From: DASZTV01 sp035547515
GTDB taxonomy: Bacteria > Actinomycetota > Actinomycetes > JAFAQI01
NCBI GenBank assembly: GCA_035547515.1
Contig: DASZUS010000025.1
Location: forward strand, 1 to 64,000
Length of the DNA: 64,000 bases
Direction: 5' to 3'
Shown here piece by piece: positions 1 through 9,050 of this stretch; the stretch's first letter is position 1, and each line of letters begins with the position of its first letter. The position numbers and the translations under genes were made by a program. Under the pieces are notes generated by a model, which was not told the DNA's origin, did no database searches, and worked only from the letters and a program-made list of their open reading frames with translations.

Positions 1-43
1 ACAACCAGTAGCCGAACGGCTGCCGGGTTCCTACGCTTCGTCC

Positions 44-1570
44 ATGATGGCCGCTGGCCCGCCGGCCCCGCTGGAGTCGGCGGTCGGGCGACGGCTGAAG
101 CTTCGGCTGCCAGCCGCCCACTTCGTCGGCGCGGTCCTCGCCTTCGTGTCGGGTGCGTTGACCGCCGCGGGCATCAAGGGCCAGCAGGGTGTCGGGCTCG
201 TCGACATCGTGACGTTCCTCGTCTTCTTCGCGATCGCCTCACCGCTGTACTTCTGGTACTTCGGCCGGCTCATTCGCGCCACGCTTGCCTGGTTGCGCGA
301 GGACCGTCCGGCAACCCGTGAGGAGCAGAAGGCAGTCCTCGCCTTGCCCTGGCGAATGACGGAAGCCGGCATCGTCGGCTGGGTCGCCGCGTCGATCGTG
401 TGGGGGACGATCACCGCGAGCCACCATGACAGCTGGCGTTACACCGCCTGCGTGGCCCTCTCGATCCTGCTCGGCGGGTTCACCACGTGCGGGCTGACCT
501 ACCTGATCGTGGAGTGGACCGCCCGACCGGCGGCAGCAGCCGCGCTGGCAGGCGCCGCGCCGGAACGGCGCATCGGGCCCGGCGTGCGTACCAAGCTCGT
601 GCTGGCGTGGATGGTCGGCGCCGATGTCTTCTTGCTCCTCATCGCCCTGACCGTCCTCGGCCGGCCGGCCGCAGCACCGCCGGGCCGGCTCGACATCTGC
701 TTCATCATCGTTGCCGGGTTCGCGGTCGGAACGCTGATGCTGTACGAGGTCAGCCGGTCGCTGATGACGCCGCTGCTCGAGCTGCGGCATGCGGTCGACC
801 GGGTGGGCCGGGGCGAGCTCGACATCAGCCTCCCCGTCAACGACGGCGGCGAGGTCGGCATGGTGCAGGCCGGCTTCAACCGGATGGTCGCCGGACTGCG
901 GGAGCGTCAGACCCTTCAGGACCTCTTCGGCCGGCACGTGGGCGACGAGGTGGCGCGGCTCGCACTCGCCCAAGGCACCGTCGAGCTGGGTGGCGAGCGT
1001 CGCGAGGTCGGAGTGATCTTCGTCGACGTGATCGGCTCGACGCGGCTCGCGCAGACCCGCCCTCCCGAGGAGGTCGTCGCCATCCTGAACCAGCTCTTCG
1101 CCACGATCGTGCGAGTCGTCAGCGACGAAGGTGGTTGGGTCAACAAGTTCGAGGGCGACGGCGCGCTGTGCATCTTCGGGGCACCCGCGTCGACCGGCGA
1201 CTACGCCCAGCGAGCGCTCCGCGCGGCGCGCACGTTGCGCCGCGAGCTGCTCACGCTGTCATTGGTCGAGCCGGCACTCGACGCGGCCATCGGGGTCTCC
1301 GCGGGGACCGCCGTGGCCGGCAACGTCGGCGCCGAGCAGCGTTATGAGTACACCGTGATGGGCTCGCCGGTGAACGAGGCGGCTCGGCTGACCGGCGAAG
1401 CCAAGCAACGGCTAGGCCGGGTACTCGCCAGCGAAGAGGTCATCACCCGCTCGGGCACGGAGCGGAGCGGGTGGAAGGTCGCCGCCGAGGTGACCCTGCG
1501 CGGCTACGACCACGCGATCCTGGCCTACGAGCCGGCCGACTCAGTGCGCGCCGGCGCCCGAACCACCTGA
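44..1570 (+). CDS. Membrane class III adenylate/guanylate cyclase with HAMP domain
   Basis: Makes a cyclic nucleotide second messenger (most likely cAMP) at the inner face of the membrane. Six predicted membrane spans (about residues 24-45, 52-75, 106-125, 132-155, 185-207, 217-237) are followed by a HAMP linker (about 238-292) and a C-terminal catalytic domain (about 310-480). The catalytic domain shows the metal-binding Asp in FVDVIGST, the Lys/Asp region NKFEGDG and the transition-state Asn/Arg in GSPVNEAARL. The six-span/HAMP/cyclase order is that of the mycobacterial Rv1318c-Rv1320c/Rv3645 group. Start is ATG at 44 (a second ATG follows at 47); no clear Shine-Dalgarno is visible, and only 43 bases precede it, so an upstream start cannot be excluded. 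The 3' end overlaps the convergent GH31 gene by 30 bp. Confidence 0.9.
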   Translation: MMAAGPPAPLESAVGRRLKLRLPAAHFVGAVLAFVSGALTAAGIKGQQGVGLVDIVTFLVFFAIASPLYFWYFGRLIRATLAWLREDRPATREEQKAVLALPWRMTEAGIVGWVAASIVWGTITASHHDSWRYTACVALSILLGGFTTCGLTYLIVEWTARPAAAAALAGAAPERRIGPGVRTKLVLAWMVGADVFLLLIALTVLGRPAAAPPGRLDICFIIVAGFAVGTLMLYEVSRSLMTPLLELRHAVDRVGRGELDISLPVNDGGEVGMVQAGFNRMVAGLRERQTLQDLFGRHVGDEVARLALAQGTVELGGERREVGVIFVDVIGSTRLAQTRPPEEVVAILNQLFATIVRVVSDEGGWVNKFEGDGALCIFGAPASTGDYAQRALRAARTLRRELLTLSLVEPALDAAIGVSAGTAVAGNVGAEQRYEYTVMGSPVNEAARLTGEAKQRLGRVLASEEVITRSGTERSGWKVAAEVTLRGYDHAILAYEPADSVRAGARTT

Positions 1571-3943
1571 GCCCAACCGTACTGCGATCCGCACCGGTTG
1601 CGCGGTGCTGAGCTCCGGAGTGCGCAGCGTCAGCGTCCGGTTCGCCCTGTCGTAGTGCCATCGCCCTGGCCGGCCGTTGACCGACACCGCGGCAGGCCGC
1701 GGGAGGTCGCGGAACACGACCGTCCACGACCGATCACGGAGCTCGCCGGCGAAGTGGCCCACCGCCGCGCCGATCGTCAGGGTCTGGCCGGCGGCCGTCA
1801 CCGCGTGGTCGACCGGCGTCCAGGTGTCGGCACCGTGCTGGTAGCCGAAGCCCGACCCGGCGTCGTCGTAGAGGCGTGTGGATCCAGGCGTGTTGCCGTA
1901 GGCGGTCAGCACGAGGTGATCCCGCGGCGACTCCGTCGTGTGCGTCACCGAGGGCTGGGTCTCGATCACCGCTCCACGCCGTACGAACACGGGGATCTGG
2001 TCGAGCGGTACGGCGAGCCGGTGCGTCGACGGTCCGGTGAACGTCGCACCGGTGAAGTAGTCGACCCACGTGCCCGGCGGGAACCACATGGTCATGCGCG
2101 CTGGGTTGCCGGCGGTGTGCACGGGATCGACGAGCACATCGCTGCCGAGCGTGTACTCGGTCGCGTGGCGGTACGCCGCCTTGACGCCAGGCCACGTCAG
2201 GTAGAGCGCGCGGTCGATCGGCATGCCGGTGTCGTAGGCCTCGCGCGCCGCGGTGTAGAGGTAGGGCACGAGCGCCTCGCGGAGCCGCAGCGCATCGGCG
2301 GCAGCGCGGCGGACGGGCTGGGGATACTCCCAGGGCAGTCGCGCCCCGTGGTTGGAGTGCAGCCGCAGGATCGGCTGGAACGCCCCGAGCTGCACCCACC
2401 GCGCGTACATCGTGGGGTTGTCGACCGCTCCGGAGCTGCCCTGGGTGGCGCCGCACTTCCCGTTGATCGGTGCGCCGTTGAAGCTCCCGATGTCATCGCT
2501 GACGTAGGGCAGCCCGACGTTGCCTTCCTCGGCGGAGAGCTTCGCCTCGAAAGCAAGCATCGACCAGGTCGCGCAGGTGTCACCGGTGAAGTGGATCGCG
2601 TAGCGATGCTCGGCGAAGATGCCCGGACCCGGCCCGGCGACCGCGTCGTTGCCCTGGTGCGACCCGCCGACCCGCGACAGCACGAGCCACCGGTCGCCCG
2701 CAGCCCGCAGCTGGCCGGTCTCCAGCGAGTTGAACCAGGTGTCGGGAGTCAGCCCGCCCACTCCGGCAACCGTCGCGTCGCAGCACCAGTCCAGCCACCA
2801 CTCGTCGATCCCGTCGGCGAGCACCGCGGCCTGCAGGGCGAGGTAGGCCCGAATCTGGCGCTCCTTCGTCAGGTCGAACACGTGGCACTGACCGAGCGGG
2901 TCGATCTGGGTCAGCGTGCAGGTGGGATCGATTCGCAGCGGGCCGGTCTTCGCCACCGTCGCGGCGTACTTCGGGTCGGTACTGTCGATCGACGGGTGGA
3001 TGTTGAGCGCGACGTCGACACCCTCGCGATGAGCCCACGCAACGAACTGTTTCGGATGCGGGAACAGCGAGGTGTTCCACTCCCAGCCGTTCCAGGAGTA
3101 CGCCCGGGTGCTGCCGACGATCGCACCCCCGATCGGCGCCGCCAGCGGACTGGCCTCGCGCTTCCAGTCGGTGTCGATCGAGAGCGTGTCGAGCGGGACG
3201 TGGTTCGTGCGGAACTGGCGCAGCAGAACCTTGTAGTCCGCGGCGGCGTACGGGTAGTAGCGCGAGAACCACACGCCGAACGCAGACCGCGGCAGCAGCG
3301 GCGCGGGCCCGCTCAACGTCCGCAGGTCGGCAAGCCCCCTGGCGTAGTCGTGGCCGTACCCGAAGAAGTAGCCGTCCTGGTAAGCGCCCTGCGCGGGCCG
3401 CACGGCGTAGCCCGGCGAGTGCGCGGTCAGCAACGCGTCGGTCGAGTCGTCGAGGAGGTACCAGCCGGCGCGGGTGAGCAGCCCCGGATGCAACGCGACC
3501 GGTCCCAAGTCGTCGTCGAGGCCGCGAACCCAGCCACCGAGGTTGCCGTGACCGCCGGTCGAGTGCCACGACGGTGCGGCAGACCAGTGCTGGTGCCGCG
3601 CGGTGATCCGGACGTCGCCCGGTGAGAACTCACCGCCGGCGACGCGGTAGCGGAGCACCAGCGCGGAGGTCCGGATCGTCAGCACCCCGTGGGCGAGCGA
3701 GGAGGTGAAGTCCGCGATCGGCGTCCGGTCCTGCGCGACCATCGTCGGTGAGTTCTCGAACCGGCCGTCCGCGGAGAACTCGAGCCGGATCAGGCTCGGC
3801 GTGAGCACCTCGAACCGGGCGTGGCCCGCGCGCACAGCGCGGCGCGGGTCGTGGCTGCCTGACCTCGACTGCGCCGATGCGGCGGGCGCTACCGCGATGC
3901 AGGCGGCGACGGCGGCAGTGCAGGCGACCCGGATCCCTCTCAC
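1541..3943 (-). CDS. Secreted glycoside hydrolase family 31 (alpha-glucosidase/xylosidase type)
   Basis: Exported retaining glycosidase, 800 residues. I place the start at GTG 3943 because it gives a normal signal peptide (VRGIRVACTAAVAACIAVAP, then AASA cleavage); an open frame continues upstream to 4189 but would bury the signal and run across the divergent gene. GH31 hallmarks are visible: the nucleophile Asp in WWLDWCCD (the family usually has WxDMNE, so the context is divergent), the acid/base region FTGDTCATW, and a downstream YVSDDIGSF segment like the family's GHDIGGF. A C-terminal beta-sandwich (DUF5110-like) follows. The substrate is not readable from the sequence. Only 31 bp separate this start from the divergent phosphoesterase start. 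Confidence 0.88.
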   Translation of the reverse strand: MRGIRVACTAAVAACIAVAPAASAQSRSGSHDPRRAVRAGHARFEVLTPSLIRLEFSADGRFENSPTMVAQDRTPIADFTSSLAHGVLTIRTSALVLRYRVAGGEFSPGDVRITARHQHWSAAPSWHSTGGHGNLGGWVRGLDDDLGPVALHPGLLTRAGWYLLDDSTDALLTAHSPGYAVRPAQGAYQDGYFFGYGHDYARGLADLRTLSGPAPLLPRSAFGVWFSRYYPYAAADYKVLLRQFRTNHVPLDTLSIDTDWKREASPLAAPIGGAIVGSTRAYSWNGWEWNTSLFPHPKQFVAWAHREGVDVALNIHPSIDSTDPKYAATVAKTGPLRIDPTCTLTQIDPLGQCHVFDLTKERQIRAYLALQAAVLADGIDEWWLDWCCDATVAGVGGLTPDTWFNSLETGQLRAAGDRWLVLSRVGGSHQGNDAVAGPGPGIFAEHRYAIHFTGDTCATWSMLAFEAKLSAEEGNVGLPYVSDDIGSFNGAPINGKCGATQGSSGAVDNPTMYARWVQLGAFQPILRLHSNHGARLPWEYPQPVRRAAADALRLREALVPYLYTAAREAYDTGMPIDRALYLTWPGVKAAYRHATEYTLGSDVLVDPVHTAGNPARMTMWFPPGTWVDYFTGATFTGPSTHRLAVPLDQIPVFVRRGAVIETQPSVTHTTESPRDHLVLTAYGNTPGSTRLYDDAGSGFGYQHGADTWTPVDHAVTAAGQTLTIGAAVGHFAGELRDRSWTVVFRDLPRPAAVSVNGRPGRWHYDRANRTLTLRTPELSTAQPVRIAVRLGSGGSGAGAH

Positions 3944-3974
3944 GGGCTCGGATTGTGTCGTATGGTCAGCGCTC

Positions 3975-6068
3975 GTGAAGCCCCGCGTCACTGCGGTTGC
4001 AGGGCGGGTCCTCGCCGTACTCGGCGCTGCCGCGGTCGCGCTCACGACCTTCATCGCGACTGTGCCCGCGACCGCGACGCCGACGATCACCACGACCGGC
4101 CTTTCACCCGGCGAGATCAAGCACGTCTGGATGATCGTGCTGTCGGACAAGTCCTTCTCGGCAGCCTTCACCGGCCTGAACGACAACACGTACCTGTCGA
4201 AGACGCTCCGGCAGCAGGGCGTGCTCGTGAAGAACTACTACGCCACCGGGCACTACTCGATGGACGACTACATCTCCTTGGTGTCAGGACAGGGTCCCGA
4301 GCCTGACACCCAAGCCGACTGCGCAGGACCGGCGAGCAACATCGGGTCGGACACTCCGATCTCCGGCAACCAGACCGATGGCATCGTCACCCAACCCGGG
4401 GTGAACTACGGGCAGGTGATCTCCCGGCCCGGACCGAACTCGCCCGAGACCACGTCCGCCGCGACCACCAACGGCTGCGTCTACCCCCGCGACGTGCCCA
4501 CGCTGTTCAACCAGCTCAACGCAGCCGGGGTGACCTGGAAGGGCTACGCGCAGGACCTCGGCAACGTCGCTGACCGCGAGCAAGTGGGCGGGTGCGGCTA
4601 CCCGGGCACCGCTGCCGGCAACGCCGACACCCACCCGACCGACCTCGCCAGCCCGTCGGGCGACGTCACCGACCTGGTCGGCGCGCAAGCCGACGACCAG
4701 TACGTCGCAAGCCACTTCCCGTTTCCCTGGTTCCACGCGCTGACCGGCGGGGTGGCCGACGGGACGGCCTACCCGCCACTCGACGAGCCCGCGAACGGCG
4801 GGACCAACTGCGACAGTGACCACATCGCGAACCTCGACAGCGCGAGCGAGGGCTTGGCGCACGACCTGCAGCAGGAGTCGACCACCCCCGCGTTCTCCTG
4901 GATCAGCCCGGACGAGTGCAGCGACGGACACGACCAGGTCTGCAAGGGCAACAACCTCTCGGGCGCGTTCACCGTCGGCGGCGCGCCGAACTACTCACCC
5001 GCGGGCGCACCCGCCTACCAGCCGGAGGCAACCACCCCGGTCAACTACACCGGTGGCCTGTTCGCGAGCGACCTGTTCCTCGAGTACTACATCCCGCTGA
5101 TCGAGGCCTCCCCCGCGTTCGCCGACGGCGGCCTGATCGACATCACCTTCGACGAGGCCACGCCGCCGTTCACCTACAGCGGCAACAGCTTCAACAACGC
5201 GAACGACTTCAAGCCCACCGCGGCCACCCGTCCCGACTACACGTCGAGCGAAGCGGCCGACCTCGCCAGCGAGACCATCGCCGGGCGCACGCAGCGCTAC
5301 GAGCCGACTGGACCGATGGTCCCGATGGCGCGGGATCCGAACTCCGGCTACCAGCTCTACCCGGGTCCTGGAGACAACGCGTTCATCGACCGCACGACCT
5401 CTCCCGGCGCGGTGACCGAGACCGTCGACGGCGAGCCCGGCAGCTCGACCATCTCCGACAACGCGATCACCGCCAAGGACAGCGGACGGATCGTGACCGA
5501 CACCGCCGACGTCCCGGACCCGCTCGGCAGCGGCCCGGTGTTCGTCGGTCACGTCACCGACACCGGCCCGCTGTTCCCGACCTCGCCCGACGGTGCTGTG
5601 GTCGCGGGCTCGTTCCAGCTCGTCGACTCCAGCGGCAAGCCCGTCGTGCTGAGCGGCCGAGCCACCCAGATCACCCTGTCCGGCGAGGAGTCACCGCGCG
5701 CCCCGGGTGTGGTGAGCGACGGCAAGACCGGCGACCGCTTCCTCGACCCGTACAACGAGACGCCGGGAGGCGGGCGTACCGGGAGCTTGCTGATCGGCCC
5801 ATCCGTGAAACCGGGCTCGGCGAGCACCGTGCACTACAACCACTACAGCTGGCTGCGGACGATGGAGGACATCTTCGACGTCGCTGCGGGCCGCGACACC
5901 GCTGCGCTGACTGCCGGCACGGTCTCGGGCGGCCTGGACGGCCGGGGCCACCTCGGGTTCGCCGCACAACCGGGCCTGTGGCCGTTCGGTCCCGATGTCT
6001 TCGGCTACGAGGACGACCCGCGGCCGCCGCCTCCGCTGCCGCCACCGGGGGGCTCCGGAGTCGGGTAG
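3975..6068 (+). CDS. Secreted phosphoesterase family protein (phospholipase C/acid phosphatase type)
   Basis: Exported hydrolase of 697 residues in the alkaline-phosphatase-like phosphoesterase family (PF04185). GTG at 3975 begins a clear signal peptide (VAGRVLAVLGAAAVALTTFI, cleaved near ATATP). Near the N terminus the family core is recognisable: IKHVWMIVLSDKSF, then YLSKTLRQQGVLVKNYYATGHYSMDDYISLVSGQ. In many relatives the first block reads ENKSF or ENRSF; here SDKSF replaces the Glu-Asn pair, so the metal site may differ. Further in are the Asp-containing blocks SPDECSDGHD and DITFDEAT. The C terminus is proline-rich (RPPPPLPPP). A run TATGGT at 3961-3966 could be a -10 element. Phosphate or phospholipid scavenging is likely; the exact substrate is unknown. 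Confidence 0.82.
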   Translation: MKPRVTAVAGRVLAVLGAAAVALTTFIATVPATATPTITTTGLSPGEIKHVWMIVLSDKSFSAAFTGLNDNTYLSKTLRQQGVLVKNYYATGHYSMDDYISLVSGQGPEPDTQADCAGPASNIGSDTPISGNQTDGIVTQPGVNYGQVISRPGPNSPETTSAATTNGCVYPRDVPTLFNQLNAAGVTWKGYAQDLGNVADREQVGGCGYPGTAAGNADTHPTDLASPSGDVTDLVGAQADDQYVASHFPFPWFHALTGGVADGTAYPPLDEPANGGTNCDSDHIANLDSASEGLAHDLQQESTTPAFSWISPDECSDGHDQVCKGNNLSGAFTVGGAPNYSPAGAPAYQPEATTPVNYTGGLFASDLFLEYYIPLIEASPAFADGGLIDITFDEATPPFTYSGNSFNNANDFKPTAATRPDYTSSEAADLASETIAGRTQRYEPTGPMVPMARDPNSGYQLYPGPGDNAFIDRTTSPGAVTETVDGEPGSSTISDNAITAKDSGRIVTDTADVPDPLGSGPVFVGHVTDTGPLFPTSPDGAVVAGSFQLVDSSGKPVVLSGRATQITLSGEESPRAPGVVSDGKTGDRFLDPYNETPGGGRTGSLLIGPSVKPGSASTVHYNHYSWLRTMEDIFDVAAGRDTAALTAGTVSGGLDGRGHLGFAAQPGLWPFGPDVFGYEDDPRPPPPLPPPGGSGVG

Positions 6069-6083
6069 CGTCACCGTGACTTG

Positions 6084-6110
6084 ACGATGACATCACTTTG
6101 ATGTCATCGT
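6084..6110. promoter_or_regulatory. 27-bp palindrome upstream of the RHH gene: probable operator
   Basis: Two 12-bp arms that are exact reverse complements (6084-6095, ACGATGACATCA; 6099-6110, TGATGTCATCGT) are separated by CTT. The second arm ends 6 bp before the ATG at 6117. A separate 11-bp palindrome, GTCACCGTGAC, lies at 6070-6080, and a TTGACG hexamer at 6081-6086 could be a -35. No Shine-Dalgarno fits before the ATG, so the transcript may be leaderless. A ribbon-helix-helix dimer binding its own promoter at such a site is the simplest reading. Confidence 0.6.
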
Positions 6111-6116
6111 GTTGTC

Positions 6117-6572
6117 ATGCAGATCGACGCGTACGTCCAGCTGATCCGCGACGACCTCGACCGCATCGCCGCGGTAGGCGGTGACGAGGCGATGGTTCGC
6201 GCCGCGCAGCTCCTCGGCTTCGCCCTCGAGCCGGCGCTGGCCCGGCGCCTGCAGGAGGCGCTCAGCGAGGCCGCCCTGGACCTGTCCGGCCAGCTGCCAG
6301 AAGGCACTGTCGAGGTCCGAATCGTCGGCAGCGACCCGGAGCTGGTCTACGTCCCGGCACCGGCGGCCGCAGAGCCGGCGCCGGCCGAGGAAGCCTTCGA
6401 CGCCCGCGTCACCTTGCGGCTGTCAGAACGGCTGAAGTCGCTGCTCGACGACGCTGCCACGGCGGCGGGCGTGTCGCTCAACACCTGGCTGGTCCAGACC
6501 CTGACCCGCGCCGTCGAGCCGCGTCCCGCGGCCACCGGCACCCACCGTCTCACCGGCTACGGCCGGGCGTAG
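6117..6572 (+). CDS. Ribbon-helix-helix (HicB/Arc-like) protein
   Basis: 151-residue protein, probably a DNA-binding autoregulator. The N-terminal ~90 residues are mostly helical with no family I recognise. An Ala/Pro/Glu linker (about 79-92) leads to a C-terminal ribbon-helix-helix segment (about 95-135): a beta strand ARVTLRLSERL, helix KSLLDDAATAAG, turn VSLNTWL and second helix VQTLTRAV, the pattern of HicB C-terminal and Arc/CopG domains. It is followed 19 bp downstream by the DUF4097 gene, a pairing I recall from other actinomycetes. There is no HicA-type toxin beside it, so an antitoxin role is not supported. Confidence 0.7.
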   Translation: MQIDAYVQLIRDDLDRIAAVGGDEAMVRAAQLLGFALEPALARRLQEALSEAALDLSGQLPEGTVEVRIVGSDPELVYVPAPAAAEPAPAEEAFDARVTLRLSERLKSLLDDAATAAGVSLNTWLVQTLTRAVEPRPAATGTHRLTGYGRA

Positions 6573-6591
6573 CCCACGAAAGGGATCCACC

Positions 6592-7332
6592 ATGATCGAG
6601 AAGACCTTTGACGCGCCCCACCCGGTCCGGCTCGACCTCAAGGTGCTCAGCGCGGACATCGCGGTCACCACCGTCGACGGCACGGAGTGCTCGGTTGCGG
6701 TCAGCGGCGCCGAACGAATGCTCGAGGCGACGACCGTAGAGCTGATCGGCGACCGGCTCGTGGTGGAGATGCAGCGGAAGCTGTTCGGGCGCTGGGGCCC
6801 GCAGCTGCCTGGCGAGGGGCTCCGGATCCGCGTCACCTTGCCCCATGGGAGCCGGGCCGACCTGCACTTCGCCGCCGGGGATGCCACCCTCGAAGGAACC
6901 TTCGCCCGTGCCGAGGTGCACTCGGTGTCCGGCGGCATCCGCGCCGCGGGCGAGATCCTCGATGACGTCGTTATCAAGACAGTGAGCGGCAACGCCCGGC
7001 TCGCCAAGGTGGGCGGCGACCTGACCGCCGGCGGGGTGTCCGGTGACGTGGTCGCTGACGCCGTCGGCGGCTCGGTCAGCGCCAAGTCAGTCTCCGGCAG
7101 CATCCGGATCGGGTCGGTACGCGAGGGACAGGTCAAGGTCCAGAGCGTCTCCGGTGACGTCGAGATCGGCATCGCGGCGGGGAGCAACCTCGACGTCGAC
7201 GCGTCCTCCGCGTCCGGTGTGCTGAGCTCCGAGGTCCCGCTCTCCGGGCAACCCGGCAACACCGCCGGACCCACCGTGAAGCTGCGGGGCAAGACCGTCA
7301 GCGGCGACCTGCGGCTGTTCCGCGCCGCCTGA
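6592..7332 (+). CDS. DUF4097 beta-strand repeat protein
   Basis: 246-residue protein made of short repeated beta strands, as in the adhesin-like DUF4097 family whose biochemical role is not established. From about residue 75 the chain carries regular blocks around VSG: SVSGGIRAAG, TVSGNARLAK, GVSGDVVADA, SVSGSIRIGS, SVSGDVEIGI and TVSGDLRLFR, consistent with a right-handed beta helix or stacked-strand fold. There is no signal peptide or membrane segment, so it is probably cytoplasmic. It lies 19 bp after the ribbon-helix-helix gene with AAAGGGATCC before its ATG, so the two are probably co-transcribed under the palindromic operator. Confidence 0.8.
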   Translation: MIEKTFDAPHPVRLDLKVLSADIAVTTVDGTECSVAVSGAERMLEATTVELIGDRLVVEMQRKLFGRWGPQLPGEGLRIRVTLPHGSRADLHFAAGDATLEGTFARAEVHSVSGGIRAAGEILDDVVIKTVSGNARLAKVGGDLTAGGVSGDVVADAVGGSVSAKSVSGSIRIGSVREGQVKVQSVSGDVEIGIAAGSNLDVDASSASGVLSSEVPLSGQPGNTAGPTVKLRGKTVSGDLRLFRAA

Positions 7333-7357
7333 TCCGCTGGGCGTGCTCCTGTACGAG

Positions 7358-7552
7358 CTAGTAGCCGTAGCCTCCGCCGGATCCCGAGCTAGGGCTGCTC
7401 GAGGCGGCTGCGGGCGTGCTTCCAGTCCCGCTTCCCGGCGAGACGGTGCTGGAGCCGCCGTTCGAATGGCTCTTGCCGCACCCGGCGAGGACCGCAACGC
7501 CGAGGGCGACGACAGCGGCAGCTCGCGCTGACCGGCGAACGAGTGTGGACAT
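7358..7552 (-). CDS. Small Ser/Gly-rich lipoprotein
   Basis: 64-residue predicted lipoprotein. ATG at 7552 is preceded by GGAGGTAGTG, an excellent ribosome-binding site, and yields a lipoprotein signal (ARAAAVVALGVAVLAGCGKS) with lipobox LAGC. The mature part is short and made of Ser, Gly, Thr and Pro, ending GSGGGYGY. No enzymatic domain is present and I do not recognise a family. It converges with the DUF4097 gene (25 bp between stops) and is divergent from the desaturase-family gene. Confidence 0.65.
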   Translation of the reverse strand: MSTLVRRSARAAAVVALGVAVLAGCGKSHSNGGSSTVSPGSGTGSTPAAASSSPSSGSGGGYGY

Positions 7553-7660
7553 CACTACCTCCATGGATCGACTCACCGCTGTCCACGGGCCAACCGCCAG
7601 CCCGGTTCACTGAACCGTCTGGCACTCCCCGCCGTGCTGTCGGGCGAAGGAGGTGCCACG

Positions 7661-8635
7661 TTGGCAACCGAGCAGGTCGTCGCAGCCCGCGAGCTGAGCT
7701 GGCCGACGGCCACCTGGCTGAGGTCGGTCTACCTGCCGACCGTGGTCGTGGCAGGACTGACCGCCTGGCTGTGCCGCGAAGGCTGGCAGGCCCTCGCCCC
7801 GTGGGGGCCTCTGCACCAGCTCCGTAGCGCCGAGCTCCAGCTCGCAGGCCCCGTGGTCATGAGCTTCGTCCTCGTGGTGTTCGCCGTCGAGCGCCGCTGG
7901 CCGGCCCAGCCTCGGCCGGCGCTCGCGCGGGGTCACGTGGTCGACGCCATCTACTTCTTTGTGCATGCGCTGGTCGGCGTACCGATCATGGTGCTGGCGG
8001 GCACCGGGTTCTCCAGCTTGCTGGCCCGCCACGCCCCGTGGCTCGTGCTGCCGCGCGTTCCCGGCGTACCGCGGGCGATCTTCGTCGTGCTCGCCATCAT
8101 CGGCATCGACGCCTTCGACTGGCTCGCGCATTACGGCAGTCACCGGTTCACCGCGTTCTGGCGACTCCACGCGGTGCACCACTCGCAGGAAGAGCTGTCG
8201 ATCCTCACGACGTTCCGAACCAGCCCGCTGGTCCACTTCGGGTTCATCATCACCGCGATCCCGGTGCTCACGCTTGCCGGCAACGCCGCGACACCCGCCG
8301 AGCTGCTGACGGCCTTCGCGTGCTTCGGGGCGCTGCCGCACGCCAACGTCCGGTGGAGCTACGGGCGGCTCGGGCGCTGGGTCATCAGCCCGACCTATCA
8401 CCGGGTTCACCACCGCACGTCCGGGCGCCTCGACGTCAACCTCGGGACGATCTTCACCTGGTGGGACCGGATGGCCGATCGGGCGGTCTTCCCCGACCTC
8501 GCCGCACCCGTGCCGCCGACCGGCCTGGGCGGGCGCCCGCTCGAGGTCGAGCAGCAGACCGCCCGGCCGGCCTATCTCCGGCTGGTCGGCCGCCAGCTCA
8601 TCCAGCCGTTCCTCACGACCTCGACAGGGAGCTGA
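7661..8635 (+). CDS. Sterol desaturase/fatty acid hydroxylase family membrane protein
   Basis: Di-iron membrane oxygenase or desaturase, 324 residues. TTG at 7661 is chosen because AAGGAGG at 7647-7653 sits at ideal distance; an ATG at 7634 lacks one. Several membrane spans surround the three histidine clusters that ligate the di-iron centre: HYGSH, HAVHH and HRVHH. These match the sterol desaturase/fatty acid hydroxylase superfamily, whose members act on sterols, carotenoids or fatty acyl chains; the substrate here is unknown. The next gene starts one base after this stop. Confidence 0.85.
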   Translation: MATEQVVAARELSWPTATWLRSVYLPTVVVAGLTAWLCREGWQALAPWGPLHQLRSAELQLAGPVVMSFVLVVFAVERRWPAQPRPALARGHVVDAIYFFVHALVGVPIMVLAGTGFSSLLARHAPWLVLPRVPGVPRAIFVVLAIIGIDAFDWLAHYGSHRFTAFWRLHAVHHSQEELSILTTFRTSPLVHFGFIITAIPVLTLAGNAATPAELLTAFACFGALPHANVRWSYGRLGRWVISPTYHRVHHRTSGRLDVNLGTIFTWWDRMADRAVFPDLAAPVPPTGLGGRPLEVEQQTARPAYLRLVGRQLIQPFLTTSTGS

Positions 8636-8636
8636 C

Positions 8637-9047
8637 GTGTTCTCGGTACACCGATCGACCCCGATCCTCGCGCTGTGCGCCCTCGCCGCGGGGCTGACCG
8701 TCGCCTCCGGCGCGATCCACCTCTACCTGTGGGACCGCTTCTACCGGCACATCACGACCGGGCACATGGACACGCTGTTCCTGCTGCAGTGGATCCTCTG
8801 CTTCGCCGGCGCCATCGCGCTGCTCGTGATGCGCAACCTGCTCGCCGTCCTGGCAAGCGCCGCGCTACTGGCAGGGACCTTCATCGGCTTCCTCGTCGCG
8901 AAGTACCACCACGGCGGCCTCTTCGGATTCGCGATCCCCGGCTTCAGCTCGTGGGAGACGACCTGGACCACGATCGTCGAGGTCGCGGGCACGGTCGTCC
9001 TGCTTGCGACCGCCGCGCTGATGGCCAGGCGCCGCCCCGCAGCGTAG
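8637..9047 (+). CDS. Four-span membrane protein of unknown function
   Basis: 136 residues with four predicted membrane segments (roughly residues 8-28, 42-62, 68-86, 107-130) and a short basic C terminus (MARRRPAA). The GTG start lies one base after the stop of the desaturase-family gene, so the two are almost certainly translated from one mRNA and may act together. I do not recognise a family. The gene ends 3 bp from the convergent FHA gene. Confidence 0.7.
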   Translation: MFSVHRSTPILALCALAAGLTVASGAIHLYLWDRFYRHITTGHMDTLFLLQWILCFAGAIALLVMRNLLAVLASAALLAGTFIGFLVAKYHHGGLFGFAIPGFSSWETTWTTIVEVAGTVVLLATAALMARRRPAA

Positions 9048-9050
9048 GCA

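Noticed and set aside
1598..3625. Long rightward open frame (675 codons) opposite the GH31 gene
   Set aside because: Arg/Val/Gly-rich translation with no domain; it is the mirror of a well-supported GH31 gene in G+C-rich DNA.
6117..7332. Classical HicAB toxin-antitoxin module
   Set aside because: Only an RHH domain is present; the neighbour is DUF4097, not a HicA-type toxin.
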